From contig CM040094.1 of NCBI GenBank assembly GCA_022496805.1, forward strand, positions 13,539,501 through 13,603,500: a DNA stretch of 64,000 bases, in the 5' to 3' direction. The notes under the pieces are model-generated. The model was not told the origin of the DNA, made no database searches, and worked only from the letters and a program-made list of their open reading frames with translations. A program made the position numbers and the translations under genes. Source of the DNA: Pohlia nutans. Lineage: Eukaryota > Streptophyta > Bryopsida > Bryales > Mniaceae. This document shows positions 49,367 to 60,618 of this stretch, piece after piece; the stretch's first letter is position 1; every line of letters starts with the position of its first letter.

Positions 49367-50537
49367 CACTACTAGAAATGGGGGGGGGGGGGCAGCAGGG
49401 GGGGATCAACAACATTAGAAACGTTGCTTTTAACACTAGAAAGAATGCGTCTAGAGCCCCTTCAGACATTTTTTGAACAATGCTAAAAACATTGTTATAA
49501 TGTAGCAACGTTTTGGAAGATGCATATAACACACATTTCGTTAAAATTGAACCACATTTCGTTAAATTTGGATTACCAAATTCATTTGGAAAAGTGATGG
49601 GGATTGCTACCCTTCGCAATAGAGAGAGGTCTAAGGCCTTATTCGTTAAATAGAGACGAAGTGTAGTCTCAATTTTATCTTCGACTCGAGGATAAACCAT
49701 TATAACTGTTCAGGTTTGCGAGTATTCGATAATTTGAGACTTTAATATATTAATATATATAAAAACCTTTGATTTCCCAAAGGTTACAGTTTCATCTTAT
49801 CTTCGACTCGACAATAAATGACTATAATTGCTTTAGGGTTGAAGTCTCAAAATGACCATTTTGTCTCAATTTAACGAATAAGGCCTTAGTCTTCAATTTT
49901 TCTACACTGCTCTAATTCTTAGAATAAGAGTGTTGTAGAAAAATTGAAGACCTATCTCTATTGTGAAGGGTAGCACTCCCTATCACTTTTTCAATCTAAT
50001 AGTCCAGTTTTAACGAAATAGGGTTCAATTTTAACGAAATTTGTATTATATTGCAACATTTGTGGAGATTCTATTCAGCTTAGGGAACTTTGTACTTTGA
50101 AGTTCCCGTTGTAGGAATTTACCATGAGAATTTACTATGGGAATTTATTGTCGGAATTTACTGTCGATAATTTACAATATAGTATATTATATATTAGTAT
50201 AATATACATTATATTATACAATATATTGTATATCATCTACTATATAGTATTTAATACAATGTATGGAATAGTAGTAGACCGTTTAATATACGGTGTAGCC
50301 GGCTTCACAATAAGTATCCTCAACCTCACTCACCCCTTGACAAACTTTATGGGATAAATAGCTTGGCTTGGAAACATCTTGAGAACGTCACTAGGAACAC
50401 AAAACGTTGCTCACCTCCAAAAAGTTACCCAAAGATAAACGTTGCTGTCAAACGTTGTTTATTTCCTCAAACATTGCTAAGAGGACATGAACGTTGCTTA
50501 CAAACGTTGCTGACCCCCCCCCCCCTTTCTAGTAATG
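49367..50537. mobile_element. CACTA-type element, copy 2
   Basis: Same ends, AAA flank (50538-50540) and AACGTTGC subterminal repeats as copy 1. The terminal G run is shorter, and a 257-bp MITE interrupts its internal hairpin, explaining its 1,171 bp against 922 bp. Confidence 0.85.
49632..49888. mobile_element. 257-bp MITE present in copy 2 only
   Basis: Perfect inverted ends TAAGGCCTTATTCGTTAAAT / ATTTAACGAATAAGGCCTTA, flanked by GTC at 49629-49631 and 49889-49891; copy 1 reads AGGTCTTCAA with a single GTC. Internal direct repeats CTTCGACTCGA occur at about 49680 and 49801. Confidence 0.85.
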
Positions 50538-51527
50538 AAATGAGTTATCGCTTTTTAAATTTCAATCAATAACAATGCTCTATATTGTCAAAGACATTTG
50601 AACCTTGAAGCTCCTCAATGCAAATGAGGTTCTCCTATACCTCACACAAGTTCCCAAAGAAAAATTTCCACATACCCCCACACCAAGTACATGCTTACCA
50701 ACATCAAGCGAGTCGGCGCTTAATATCAAAAACATTTGGACAGTGAAAGTTGTTTACAAAACAAAAACTTTGGTCAAAAAACAAGCTACATGGATTCGAT
50801 TTTACGAATAATTTTGTTCAATGTCAAACTCTTAAAATGTACACACAATTGATACGAAAAACAAGATCATATCATCAGAAAGAGGTAAGCAAATGGATTG
50901 TCACAATGAAAAGAGAACTCCATTGATAGTCTTGTGGGGATTACGTACAAGAGTTGTAATTATTTCCATAATGCCCATTGTTTGAAATTACATTTCTAAT
51001 CAAAATTTGCCCAACTCGTGCCCAAAATAAATATGAACAATCATGTTGAAACCATCATTCTAAACATAAAGCCTAGTGTGAAGTTATGGTGCACCTATGT
51101 TCAAGACTTTGAATACTCATAACTTAGTCATAGACCTAAGTCCAATTATCGTAAGGTACCATGGCTTAAAAATCAGAAATCCTCTCTCATTTGCCGAAAG
51201 GGATTCAGTGAAACTAAATTTGAACGAATAATAATAACAGTAACAATGCTCCTCCGTAATAAAAGGTGCGCGCGGAACATAGATTCTCACAAAATCACAA
51301 TGGATCCAACTCAAGGAGAGGAATAGAGGATGAGTCCGTGGCTCTTTTTACATTCCTCAATGCACACATGTTTCCAGATGCCTCAACTTAGAATAGTGGG
51401 GTGTTAGAATGTATGAAATGGTGGGGGTGGCATGCAACCCATTGTCACATATATACTGTTTCCTCTGCGGCTCTGCTCTGTCGTCATGCTGCACGTCCAT
51501 GAGTTGCTTGCTGCTCTCCTTGCACTA

Positions 51528-51743
51528 CACTAAATAGGTAGATTAGTGTTAGATAATTATAAGATTTGAAAATATTATAGATTTTTACTCTCGACAAAAA
51601 AATTTACCAAAGACATTGATTCCAATATTATTGAAAGATCCCCATCTTGACCAATATAGAGAGTAAAAAAATTGGTCAACAGTAAAAACTTATAACATGT
51701 TTATGTAAATTAGTGTATCTAACACTAATCTACCTATTTAGTG
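51528..51743. mobile_element. Stowaway-like MITE, copy 2
   Basis: Same element as 11408-11623, at the same position of the duplicated segment (offset 40,120), within the CACTA-type MITE 51523-51933. Confidence 0.8.
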
Positions 51744-52740
51744 TAGTAGCATACCTGTCGTATATCATTCCCCACTTTGTGGGAACAGTGAACAATGTCG
51801 GAATATTATGCCTATATTTCTATCTCCTTTTGACCAAAACTACTCACCAACATTGACACAAATCATGTGCCTGGCGACATTTCATTCCTTTTTCATTTAT
51901 CCTAAGTGCAAAGCGACACATTTCCTACTAGTGCTGGATCACAGACAGAGCGCCAGTGAGTGTCAGAACAGTAACAATTCTATCATTACAGCTAGCGCTT
52001 AGCAGATTCCGGCCAACAACGTTAAGTTCACTCGCTCGCAATTGCAACAATGACTCTGATTGATATATCTCTCTCACTCACTCACTTTGCTGCCATGCCA
52101 TGCCTGCAGTTGATTCAAAGCAGCATCCAGTTCAATAATGCAGCTTCAAAATGAGGCTCAGAATTAACGCAGTATGATGCTTTACGTGGTATGACACTTT
52201 CGATCCGTTTGAGGGACCACATCCAGAAGGGCCGGGGTGCATGTGTACATGTCGATCGATCTCTGGCTGAATCCCGGCTTCAAGAGTCATTAAGCCTCGC
52301 TATTGGATTGATTTGGATCGTTGTCGGTGAGATCAAATGGCGACTTGGGTGATGAACTGCTGATACATTCTTCATTCCGAGCTCGGGCCAGGTCCGGGTA
52401 GCAGGGAATAATACTGTTTCAATTGTTGTAGGTCTGTTATTCCTACAGGCAAGGTATACGCAAGAAAATGCTCGCAGTTCGTTATATTGTGTGTCGGTAG
52501 TTGCACAAGACATTCAGAACTGCCTGATCGTTCGAAGTACTGCGAGAACGAAGAATCCTTACTGGTATAAATACTGAAGACAGAAACCGGATGTCAGGTG
52601 GCGATGATGGGGTAGTGAATTGCCGGGATAGGCGAGTCACTACTCCATGGTCGTCGAGCTATTGACGTTTCAATCACGACGCTTTTGCCGAGGTTGGGAG
52701 TTCGATTCTCCTTACCGATGGTGTAGGTATTTTTCTCACG

Positions 52741-54290
52741 TAGTTGAATTAACCGAAAACAGAAGAGGAGTTCCCTCTCTATAACTAAATTTTTTGACAT
52801 CCATTGTTCATGAATTGTCCCCACAAGTGGTTGGGGTTCTTGGCTTGGGGGAGCGTGTGAGAACTCACCTCTAGCATTGGAGAGGTCACAAGTTTTACAC
52901 CCTGTGGTGACGCAGGGTCTTGCTTTAGATTATTCTCCAAGTGAACTCACTATAGACTAGTGTTGCCGTTTTTTTAAACTGAAAATGAGTTGTAGATGAG
53001 TATAAGGTGAGTTTCCAATTAAGTTAACATTGAATGCTCTAAAGCCACTTGCTCCTCCAACTCTGCAGGAAAACTTCTCATGTTGCCAATAATGATAAAT
53101 TAACTATTCAAGCATGCCAAGCATTGTCACTAGACGTAGTTTGTGGTTTTGGATATCATCATGACTGGGAATTAGTGTCGCGTGGTGTGGGCATGGAGAT
53201 CATGTACCGTAGGATGGTAGTGTCTTGGGAAAAAATTAATCACTATAGCTCATGTCCTATTTTATAGGAAATTCTAGAATATGCAATTTTTCCAAATAAA
53301 CAATAATTAAATCTGGAAATGCCCAAGTCATGAAAATTTATAGAAAGTTCCTACTTCATTAACGGCCTTCAAACCTTATAGCTTGGAGTTATTATATACA
53401 AATTAGACAAATAACACAAATTAGGGATTGAAATGGGACGGCCATTAGCCAGCTGTAATGAACAAAAGTTATCAAGTTATACATAATGTTTAACATTTAC
53501 ACTATGATGTGCCCAAAATTTTTAAATTAAAATTGATAATGTCCAAGTGTAGGAAATCCTCTCTTTTTTTCCTAGCACTTTTTTTCAATTAAAGTTAATT
53601 ATTGGGCATTGAGGTGCTCAAGGTGCTACCAATCTACAGTAATGTTTTCTTAATTAGGAGCCTCCTTTTTAAATAGACTTTATGCCCAAAAAATGTAGAA
53701 TATGTCTCAATTAAAGTAACCCACAAGGAACTAAAGTTTGAATAGAGATCAATCAAGTATCAAAGATATGTGTGAAATCAAATACAATTTTCTCTTCTAT
53801 CATTGATTTTTTGCAGTGTAGACTTTTTACTATATATTTTATGGAAAGTTAGCTTCATGCATCACTGATTCGATTAGAAAGGGATTGAGTTATGAATTTT
53901 CTATACCTCATTTCATGTTGTAGCGATCCACCCCAAATTTTGAAGATTTCATTGTAAAAGTGCTCTCAAAAAGTCAACTCTTAAAATTAAGCAACCAAAA
54001 CATCTTCAAAAATCAGTACACTTAGAGTATTACATTTCAACCAATCACAACAAATTTCATGTACAAATTTTCAATACCTTATTCATAATCAAATTACAAA
54101 AGAATTTTAAATCTTAAATTTCAAATTTCGTACAAAAACATTGATGACAGCAATGATAAATCTAATCGTATGGATAGAATCCAGAATTCATAATGTACAA
54201 TTTTTATTTACTTATCAATTTCAAAATATCCCTCTTAGTTGCATTCCATTTGAAATTCTCCAAATCTGGAGAGAGGTGAGGATGTTTAGG
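52741..54290. repeat. AT-rich repeat continuing copy D, then a family L copy
   Basis: 52741-53800 aligns with 12641-13680. 53800-54290 is a forward L copy ending GGATGTTTAGGGGTTAAC. Non-coding. 54291-54870 shows no gene. Confidence 0.6.
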
Positions 54291-54875
54291 GGTTAACTTT
54301 GCCGCAGAGATGGATTACCATAATTCTTTGGTTGAGAAAACTACCATTTGAAAGCAGCAAAGTGCAGATGTTGGCTCATTCTTATCTTCTAGTTCCAGGT
54401 AGGACATGGCAAAATAGTACTCTTGAATTTGATCGTCAGAGAAGTCAAGGAGGGTTCCATGTTTTGTGAAGAAAAAAAAAACTCTTTCTGGTAAAGACTA
54501 CAAAAAGGTCTTTATGCATTCATGAGGAATTGTCCTCCTTCCAGATCCTTTTTGCAACTCATACCCAACGTATTTTCGGGAGATTCTTGCTTATTTCAAG
54601 GACACCAGTCACACCACTATCTGTCATTGCAGACCTAAATTATAGTTTGTACTGTTTTATTCAACAAAGGAGTGAATTTGAAGGCACTTGATAATTATGC
54701 AGACCTCAATTCTATTGTACAGTTTCATTTGAAGGCTCTTTTGGTGGAGAATTTGGCACACAACAAGAATGTTTTTTTCAATTTTTTTGTGAATGCAATA
54801 ATCTGTTTCGGGGTTTGGAAGACATAATTGAGAGTCCCTATGCTCGTTGTTGCAGGGAACTGTTGAAGCTGTTAA

Positions 54876-55817
54876 CCCTTTAGTGCCCAGGTGACCACTA
54901 AGTGGTCACTGGATCGTCAAATGGATCAAAAATGAAATGGTCGAAAATCTGTGAACCATCTCAATCCGATGTTTGAAGTTCAGATGTGCAACTTTTGATT
55001 TTGCAAATGATGCAAAAAGAAAATTTGATATCCGACTTTCTTAGCTATCTAAATACCTATGTACAAAACACCAAAATACTGCAAATACCTCAAAATACAG
55101 CAAATAGTTACAAATACAACACATGTATTATGTGGTATTTCTTGTGTTTGGAAGTTTGTTTTGTTGTATTCTTTCCGGGATTGTGTTCTCTTGATCATGT
55201 TCCATTAGTGTATGTATTCCGATCTTGATCAATGTACCAACTCCTTTCTTATTTTAACGTATAAATTTTGTCCTAAACCGTACATGGATAAGTCACTCTC
55301 ACTTATAAAATTCACAATAATTATGTATGAGTCTCCATCCTCGAAAGAGGAGAGTAGTATTGTTCCAATGTCCCTTTGTCCCGTGGGCATCGGGTCATTG
55401 ACATTACGAACGGACACTTTATTCACGCCGGCCCATTTATTTGGGTTGGTGTTTCTATCTATGTATGAGTCCGTTCTTGACATGAAAGATTGCATTGAAG
55501 AGGTGTTGACACAAGCTATTGTTGAACCTCTTCACTTTTATTTTTGAAAATTTAACTCGAATTCTATTTAACCTTGAAATCACACACCCCCAAAATCTCA
55601 TTTTTGAGTGTGCATTATATGGTTCAAAGACATACTATAATTGTCAATCCAACGGTCCGATCTTACTAAGATTTAATTGACACTTGTTTCATTAAGCTAC
55701 GCTTCCATTCATACGGTTGATACTATTAATAGTATTCCTAATTTCATCAAAGAGAGCTTTAAAAAACATCACCAAAAAAATTGTGGTTTCTGCAGAACCA
55801 CCCTGGGCACTAAAGGG
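54876..55817. mobile_element. TTAA-flanked piggyBac-like non-autonomous element
   Basis: Ends CCCTTTAGTGCCCAGG and CCTGGGCACTAAAGGG, directly bordered by TTAA at 54872-54875 and 55818-55821. A TTAA target and CCC-starting ends are the hallmark of piggyBac. Just inside the left end lies the palindrome GACCACTAAGTGGTC. The 942-bp interior has only short ORFs (e.g. 55212-55547, 111 codons) with no DDD transposase features, so it would need a partner in trans. Confidence 0.7.
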
Positions 55818-56016
55818 TTAAAAGACCTGACGTCTCAATTACGTCTTCCAAACCTGGTGTAAAATATTGCCCTTAGAATAATCATATTAGTTGATATTCT
55901 TCATGTTTTTCTGTTCAAAAAGGTGGGTACACGTGGCAATTGCAACATCTACTATTTTGCAAAATTCATCCTCATTCAACAGTCTCTTGTGGAGCTACAA
56001 TGGCTTACGATGCTTA

Positions 56017-56494
56017 GAGCATTCCCACCCATGGCCTCAACAAGTGGCCTTGGAAACTGATTTGAGAGGGCCCTGTAGCTGTGAGAGTGGCCTTCACAAT
56101 TCTGCAGACCCACCGTGGAGATTCAAAACTGGCAAAATGCATTTAAGCCACCACATGTATTTGAGTCCCCACATGCAATTGAGTGGGCCAGGGTTGATCT
56201 CATTGAAATTTGAACATGTACAAGCCATGTCACAGGCCGGTCATGATTTGAAGTAGCATTTCCCAATGCAAAAGCATGTCCAGGCCATTAATGAAGATGA
56301 TTATCCCACAAATAGCCCGGATTTCAAGCTCAAGAAGAAAATAGGAGACTCCACAACCTAGCGTGGGAAAGCTGATTTCTACAGAGGCCTTGCAAGAGAG
56401 GCCACTGGCAAACCCAAGGGTGGGAGAGAAAAAAGTGTGAGGCCACTCTACAGTGCCAAAAGGCCACTTGTTGAGGGCAAGGGTGGCCATGCTC
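56017..56494. mobile_element. PIF/Harbinger-like MITE
   Basis: Inverted ends GAGCATTCCCACCC / GGGTGGCCATGCTC, with CTCAACAAGTGGCCTT conserved further in on both sides, and a TTA duplication at 56014-56016 and 56495-56497. 478 bp, non-coding. Confidence 0.7.
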
Positions 56495-56730
56495 TTAGGT
56501 ATTTCTACCTTACCGAACCTTGTTCGGTCCATTTCGCAACATTGACTTTTGGGCTACCTTGCAAGGTCAACTTTGCAACAAGTGATCAAACTTGACTTTT
56601 CTGGTGAGTCCCTTTGAACTGTGCCTAAGTTTCACTCCTGTGTGTCTCATGTCCACGGTACTGTTGCACTTTGTATAGTGACTGGAATCTCTTAGTGCAT
56701 TCATAATTAGCGACATCGCAAAGTAGGAAT

Positions 56731-57114
56731 TACATAACATTCAGTAGCCTTTGTGAGTGTTGCCTCCCTCCAACAGAATGATGTGGAATATCCCACATCA
56801 TTTCATCCCCCAATGAAATGATGTGGGATATTCCACATCAAATCAGTAGCTATGGGGGCACGTGGCAATAAACAAAAGCAAGCAACCATGGTGCACAGTA
56901 ATTCAAAGCACTTTCAATCACAATTCAGTATTGTTTTTTCATTGTTTATTTGATTGATTCTCAACTCAACAGTGCTTTGTCAACTCAATAGTGTTTTGTC
57001 ATTCATTGTTTATTTGATTCAATAGTTCATTCAATTAGAAACCACTGGTCGCTCTGTTTATAAAGGTGGATGAAACCAAAAGGCATTCTCTTTGAAGGCT
57101 ACTGAATGTTATGT
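56731..57114. mobile_element. MITE with ACATAACATTCAGTAGCCTT ends and internal hairpin
   Basis: The left end is matched by AAGGCTACTGAATGTTATGT at the right. Inside, ATGATGTGGAATATCCCACA and its complement form a hairpin at 56778-56846. A diverged second copy lies at about 62820-63127. Confidence 0.65.
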
Positions 57115-57218
57115 ATGCTCTTGCCTCTCTGAAATTGTGAGATGTTTGAGGTACTTCGATTCTAAATTTCTAATTAAGTAGGGAAATACTTCAAGTAACT
57201 ATGCTTCAGTATGAGGGC

Positions 57219-57560
57219 CACTTCACAGTATGGCCGAAGGTCGAGAGGCTCAGAGGCTGTCGATTTCCACCAATCGGATTGCAAGAAACCAAGAATTCGG
57301 CCTCTCGACCTTTCACACAAGAGGCCAAAGTACAAAGGCCATCCCCGTTCAAAATGCCAACATTTTTTGATCAAGGTTGACAAACTCTCGAAGGAAGTTT
57401 GGGTCAAACGGGAATAGAAATCCAAACTATGGTCGAGAGGCTGTCGATTTTTTTTCATAAAAAATCAAAACTATATTATGTTGCCTATTTTGAACTCTCA
57501 ACAAAGTTTGGCCACTCAATCCCACGGCTTCTGGACTTGGACGGCCATAGTGTGAAGTGC
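57219..57560. mobile_element. Probable MITE, CACTTCACA-TATGGCCG ends
   Basis: CACTTCACAGTATGGCCG at the left and CGGCCATAGTGTGAAGTG at the right are inverted repeats with one mismatch; GGTCGAGAGGCTGTCGATTT-type sequence is repeated internally. No coding features. Confidence 0.55.
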
Positions 57561-57651
57561 AAAGTCTGAGAGTCAGCTAAACTGCATTGACACCCAAGCT
57601 CCTAGTGCTCCCAACCATGTAGGATGACTTAGATCTACAGACTGTACATTA

Positions 57652-58000
57652 GAGGGTGTCACACCTCTTTCTTCACATTCTCAGAGAATAGAGAATGGGG
57701 ACGTGGCACGCTCTCCTTGAATGGTGGAGGGTCCATTCTCAAAGATTTTCCATTCTCCATTCTTCTCCTTCATGGGTGAAGAATAGTTCTCGGAGAATGG
57801 AGAATGGAGAATGGCCCATGCTTGAAGGATGAGTAACTTAACCAACTAACAACCTCTATTCTCCATTCTCAATCTCCACAAACCACAAAAGGGTGTCACA
57901 CCTTCTCCATGGAGAAGCTATCCTATTGGCTCCTCTTTTTCCTCATTCTCCATTCTCCATCCTCCCATTCTCCATTCTCCGAGGTGGTGTGACAACCCCT
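57652..58000. mobile_element. GGTGTCACACC-ended MITE just 3' of the P450 gene
   Basis: Begins AGGGTGTCACACC and ends GGTGGTGTGACAACCCC, with many ATTCTCCATTCTCC / GGAGAATGGAGAAT repeats inside in both orientations. It ends ~13 bp from the P450 stop codon, so it likely forms the 3' UTR or poly(A) region of that gene. Target duplication not resolved. Confidence 0.6.
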
Positions 58001-58013
58001 ATTGATGACTAAG

Positions 58014-60292
58014 TTAGTAGAGATGCAGCGGCAAGCGCGGCGTGGCCAGCACAACCAGCCGATGACGCTTGGCCAGAGTGATGCCGTGCCCTTCCGTCAT
58101 GTCCAAGTCCTGGGGCGCCATGCCAGGATCCGGAAACGCGAAGTCGAACGCATGCAAGAGGCAGGCCACTTGCAAGTGCACCGCGGTGGCGGCGAACAAC
58201 ATGCCGGGACACGACCGCCGCCCCGCGCCGAAGGGAAGCAGCTCGAAGTGCTGCCCGTGGAACTGCGTGGATTCATGCGGCGCTCCGCCCAGAAACCTCT
58301 CGGGAACGAACTCCATCGGCTTCTCCCAGACCGCGGCGTCGCGCCCGATGGCCCACAGGTTCACGAACACGCGCGTCTTGGCCGGGACGTCGTACCCGCA
58401 CACCGTGGTGGCGTCGATGCTGTGGTGCGGGACCAGGAACGGGAGCGCCGGGTGCAGGCGCAGGGACTCCTTCACGATGGCTTGGATGTACTTGAGCTCC
58501 GGAATGTCGGACTCCTGCGCCGTGCGCTCCAGCCCCACCACGCGGTCCAGCTCCGATCTCGCGGCGTTCAGCACCGCGGGGTTGCGCAGGACCTCCGCCA
58601 TAGCCCACTCCGTCGTCAGCGCGACCGTGTCCGTCCCCGCCGCCAACGCGTCCCAGATGAAGGAAATCATGTGGTCCTCCGTGTAGTGGTACTCTGAATT
58701 CTTATTCTCGAGCTGCTCCAACAGCACGTCGAGCAGCGTTTTCTCTCCTTCGGAGATGGGATTCTTCTTCCGAACCTCCCTGTGCTGGCTCACCATGTTG
58801 CTGTAAAACGCCTCGAGGCGGGCTCTGGCTTTCCGGAAGCGCGCGTCCAAGCCTTGCGGGTCGAACCACTTGGGCACGTGGAAGACGTCCTGTGGGTGCA
58901 CCGCGTTGAAGCACGCGATGACCTCCATCTCCAGGTCCACGAACTCCTTCACTTCCGCAACCATCTGCGCGGAGGCTGGCTCCCCGCTGTGATGCTCCGC
59001 CCCCATGAGCCGCCGGCACAGCACCATGCGTGTGATCAGATTCGACGACAAGATGTGCGTGTACGTGCACACTTGGAACGGACCCGTCTCTTTCGAGACC
59101 GCCCGCAGCACGTACGCCATTTCCTCCGTTCGCATGTGCTTGGACGCTTCCAGCCGCTTCGCAGACGTGAGCTCCGTCACCAGAAGCTTTCTCAGGTGTT
59201 TCCCCTCCGGCGTGAGGTCGTGCATTACCATATCTGAAAATGAGCTGCATCAGAATAATCTTTATTTTAACCCCTAAACGTCTGCAACCAGTAGGATACG
59301 TTGTATTCTGGATGTATTTGGAATGAATCCACACCTTTAATAGGTTTGAGTTTAGAAGAGAAGTTGAAATTTAGATCGATGCGGTTCTAGTGAGTTACTG
59401 AGATCCCAATTTAGAGTTTCTTGTTGCTAGCAAATCCCAATTATATAATAGTGTACATACTATCCCCATGGGACATTTAAGGGTTAAAAACGTCTAAATA
59501 TTATTCAACATCGAGATCTCACGTCAGTGGTGAATGTATTGAAAAACCGTTAGTATCACAGGAAGCTTAAAGTGGTTTCCCTGTGATGTTTTCCCTAGTA
59601 CATACACAGGGAATTTTATTTGTAAATGAGTCGCACAATCGCAGAGGGGAAAACTGAGACACACAGTGAAAATTGAGACACAGGGAACACTCAGTTTTCC
59701 CCTGTGCATGTCTCAGTTTTCCCCTGTGCATGTCTCAGTTTTCCCTGCGTGTCTCAATATTCCCTGTGTGTCTCAGTTCTCTCGTGTGGACTCTTTACAA
59801 ACTCCCTGTGTGTTTGTAAATGACACAGGGAATCACAGGGAATCCACACAGGGAATCCACTATAAGCTTGTAGTTAATCCACTATACACTATATGATTAC
59901 AGTTGACTGTGAGAGATTGGAATTCATGGAGGTTCTGAATTGGGTTGCGGGTCACCTCCAGGAAGGATGAGTTCGGCGGCGCGTATGGGAGGTCTGGAGC
60001 AGAAGTTGGCGTCCTGGTTCTTGAGAATCTCCTTGGCGGCATCGGGAGTGGATGCGACGATGACCAGGTTCTTCCCAAACCACACCGACATCACAGGCCC
60101 GTACTTTCGGCTGAGATTCATCAAGCTTCTGGGAGGGTGAGTGCCGATCAGGTGAAGACATCCGATGATCGGCAGCGCTGTCGGTCCGGGCGGGAGCTTC
60201 AAAGTTCTGCGTTGCTTGTTCAACCACACCCAGCTCACGTACACCACCGCCGCCGCTACTGCCACCACCTGCACAATCACACATAATTTCAT
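58014..60292 (-). CDS. Cytochrome P450, CYP71-clan-like, two exons, 518 aa
   Basis: Exon 1 (60292-59956) and exon 2 (59233-58014) join in phase 1 (donor G/GTGACC, acceptor TTTTCAG/AT), giving ..AELILPGD then MVMHDLTPEGKHLRK, as expected for this family. Microsomal haem monooxygenase: N-terminal membrane anchor (residues ~4-24), PPGP hinge at 34-37, I-helix AAGTDT near 310, ExxR in KESLRLHP near 367, PERF near 425, and haem loop FGAGRRSCPG with the ligand Cys near 453. Length is typical. The layout suggests an A-type plant P450; the substrate cannot be told. Coding GC is much higher than in the surroundings. The 722-bp intron carries a TTAA MITE and a CACAGGG-type MITE; another copy of the latter lies just upstream of the ATG in inverted orientation. 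No disabling change seen. Confidence 0.9.
59271..59483. mobile_element. TTAA-flanked MITE in the P450 intron
   Basis: Ends CCCCTAAACGTC / GACATTTAAGGG, bordered by TTAA at 59267-59270 and 59484-59487. 213 bp; begins ~35 bp from the exon 2 boundary. A decayed reverse relative is at about 14510-14700. Confidence 0.7.
59563..59869. mobile_element. CACAGGG-repeat MITE, copy E1 (P450 intron)
   Basis: Ends AAGCTTAAAGTGGTTTCCCT and AGGGAATCCACTATAAGCTT; interior of repeated TTTCCCTGTGTGTCTCA units. It is inverted relative to E2 and, with it, brackets exon 1. Confidence 0.75.
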
Positions 60293-60315
60293 TTCGTAGC
60301 AAATTAATTAACTAC

Positions 60316-60618
60316 AAGCTTATAGTGGATTTTCTCTGTGTATTCCAGGGAATTTGAAATACACTGGGAATTTGTAAATAGTCCACAGGAGAGAACAGAA
60401 CAGACACACAGGGAATATTGAGACACACAAGGAAAACTGAGACATGCACAGGGAAAAACTGAGTGTTCCTTGTGTCTCAATTTTCCCTGTGTGTCTCAAT
60501 TTTCCCTATGTGTCTCAGTTTTCCCTATGTGTCTCAGTTTTCCCACTGCAATTGTGCGACTCTTAACAAATTTCCTGTGTATGTAGGGAAAACGTCACAG
60601 GGAAACCACTTTAAGCTT
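60316..60618. mobile_element. CACAGGG-repeat MITE, copy E2 (upstream of P450 ATG)
   Basis: Same ends as E1 in opposite orientation (AAGCTTATAGTGGATTTT.. and ..GGGAAACCACTTTAAGCTT), beginning 24 bp upstream of the start codon. It therefore occupies the 5' UTR or core promoter. Complementarity with E1 extends outside the element (ATTAACTAC / GTAGTTAAT). Confidence 0.75.

Larger units (their letters stand above)
47040..52740. repeat. R repeat, copy D, with nested elements
   Basis: 47040-48110 is the 3' part of one R body; then a module (TATGAATA at about 48245, hairpin 48382-48398), a full R body with CACTA copy 2 (49367-50537) and the nested MITEs, and a closing module (TATAAATA 52565-52572, hairpin 52696-52712). 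48363-52238 is close to identical to 8512-12118. Confidence 0.8.

Noticed and set aside
58002..58697. 231-codon plus-strand ORF, and others overlapping the P450
   Set aside because: Antisense shadows of a GC-rich P450 exon with all family motifs on the minus strand.
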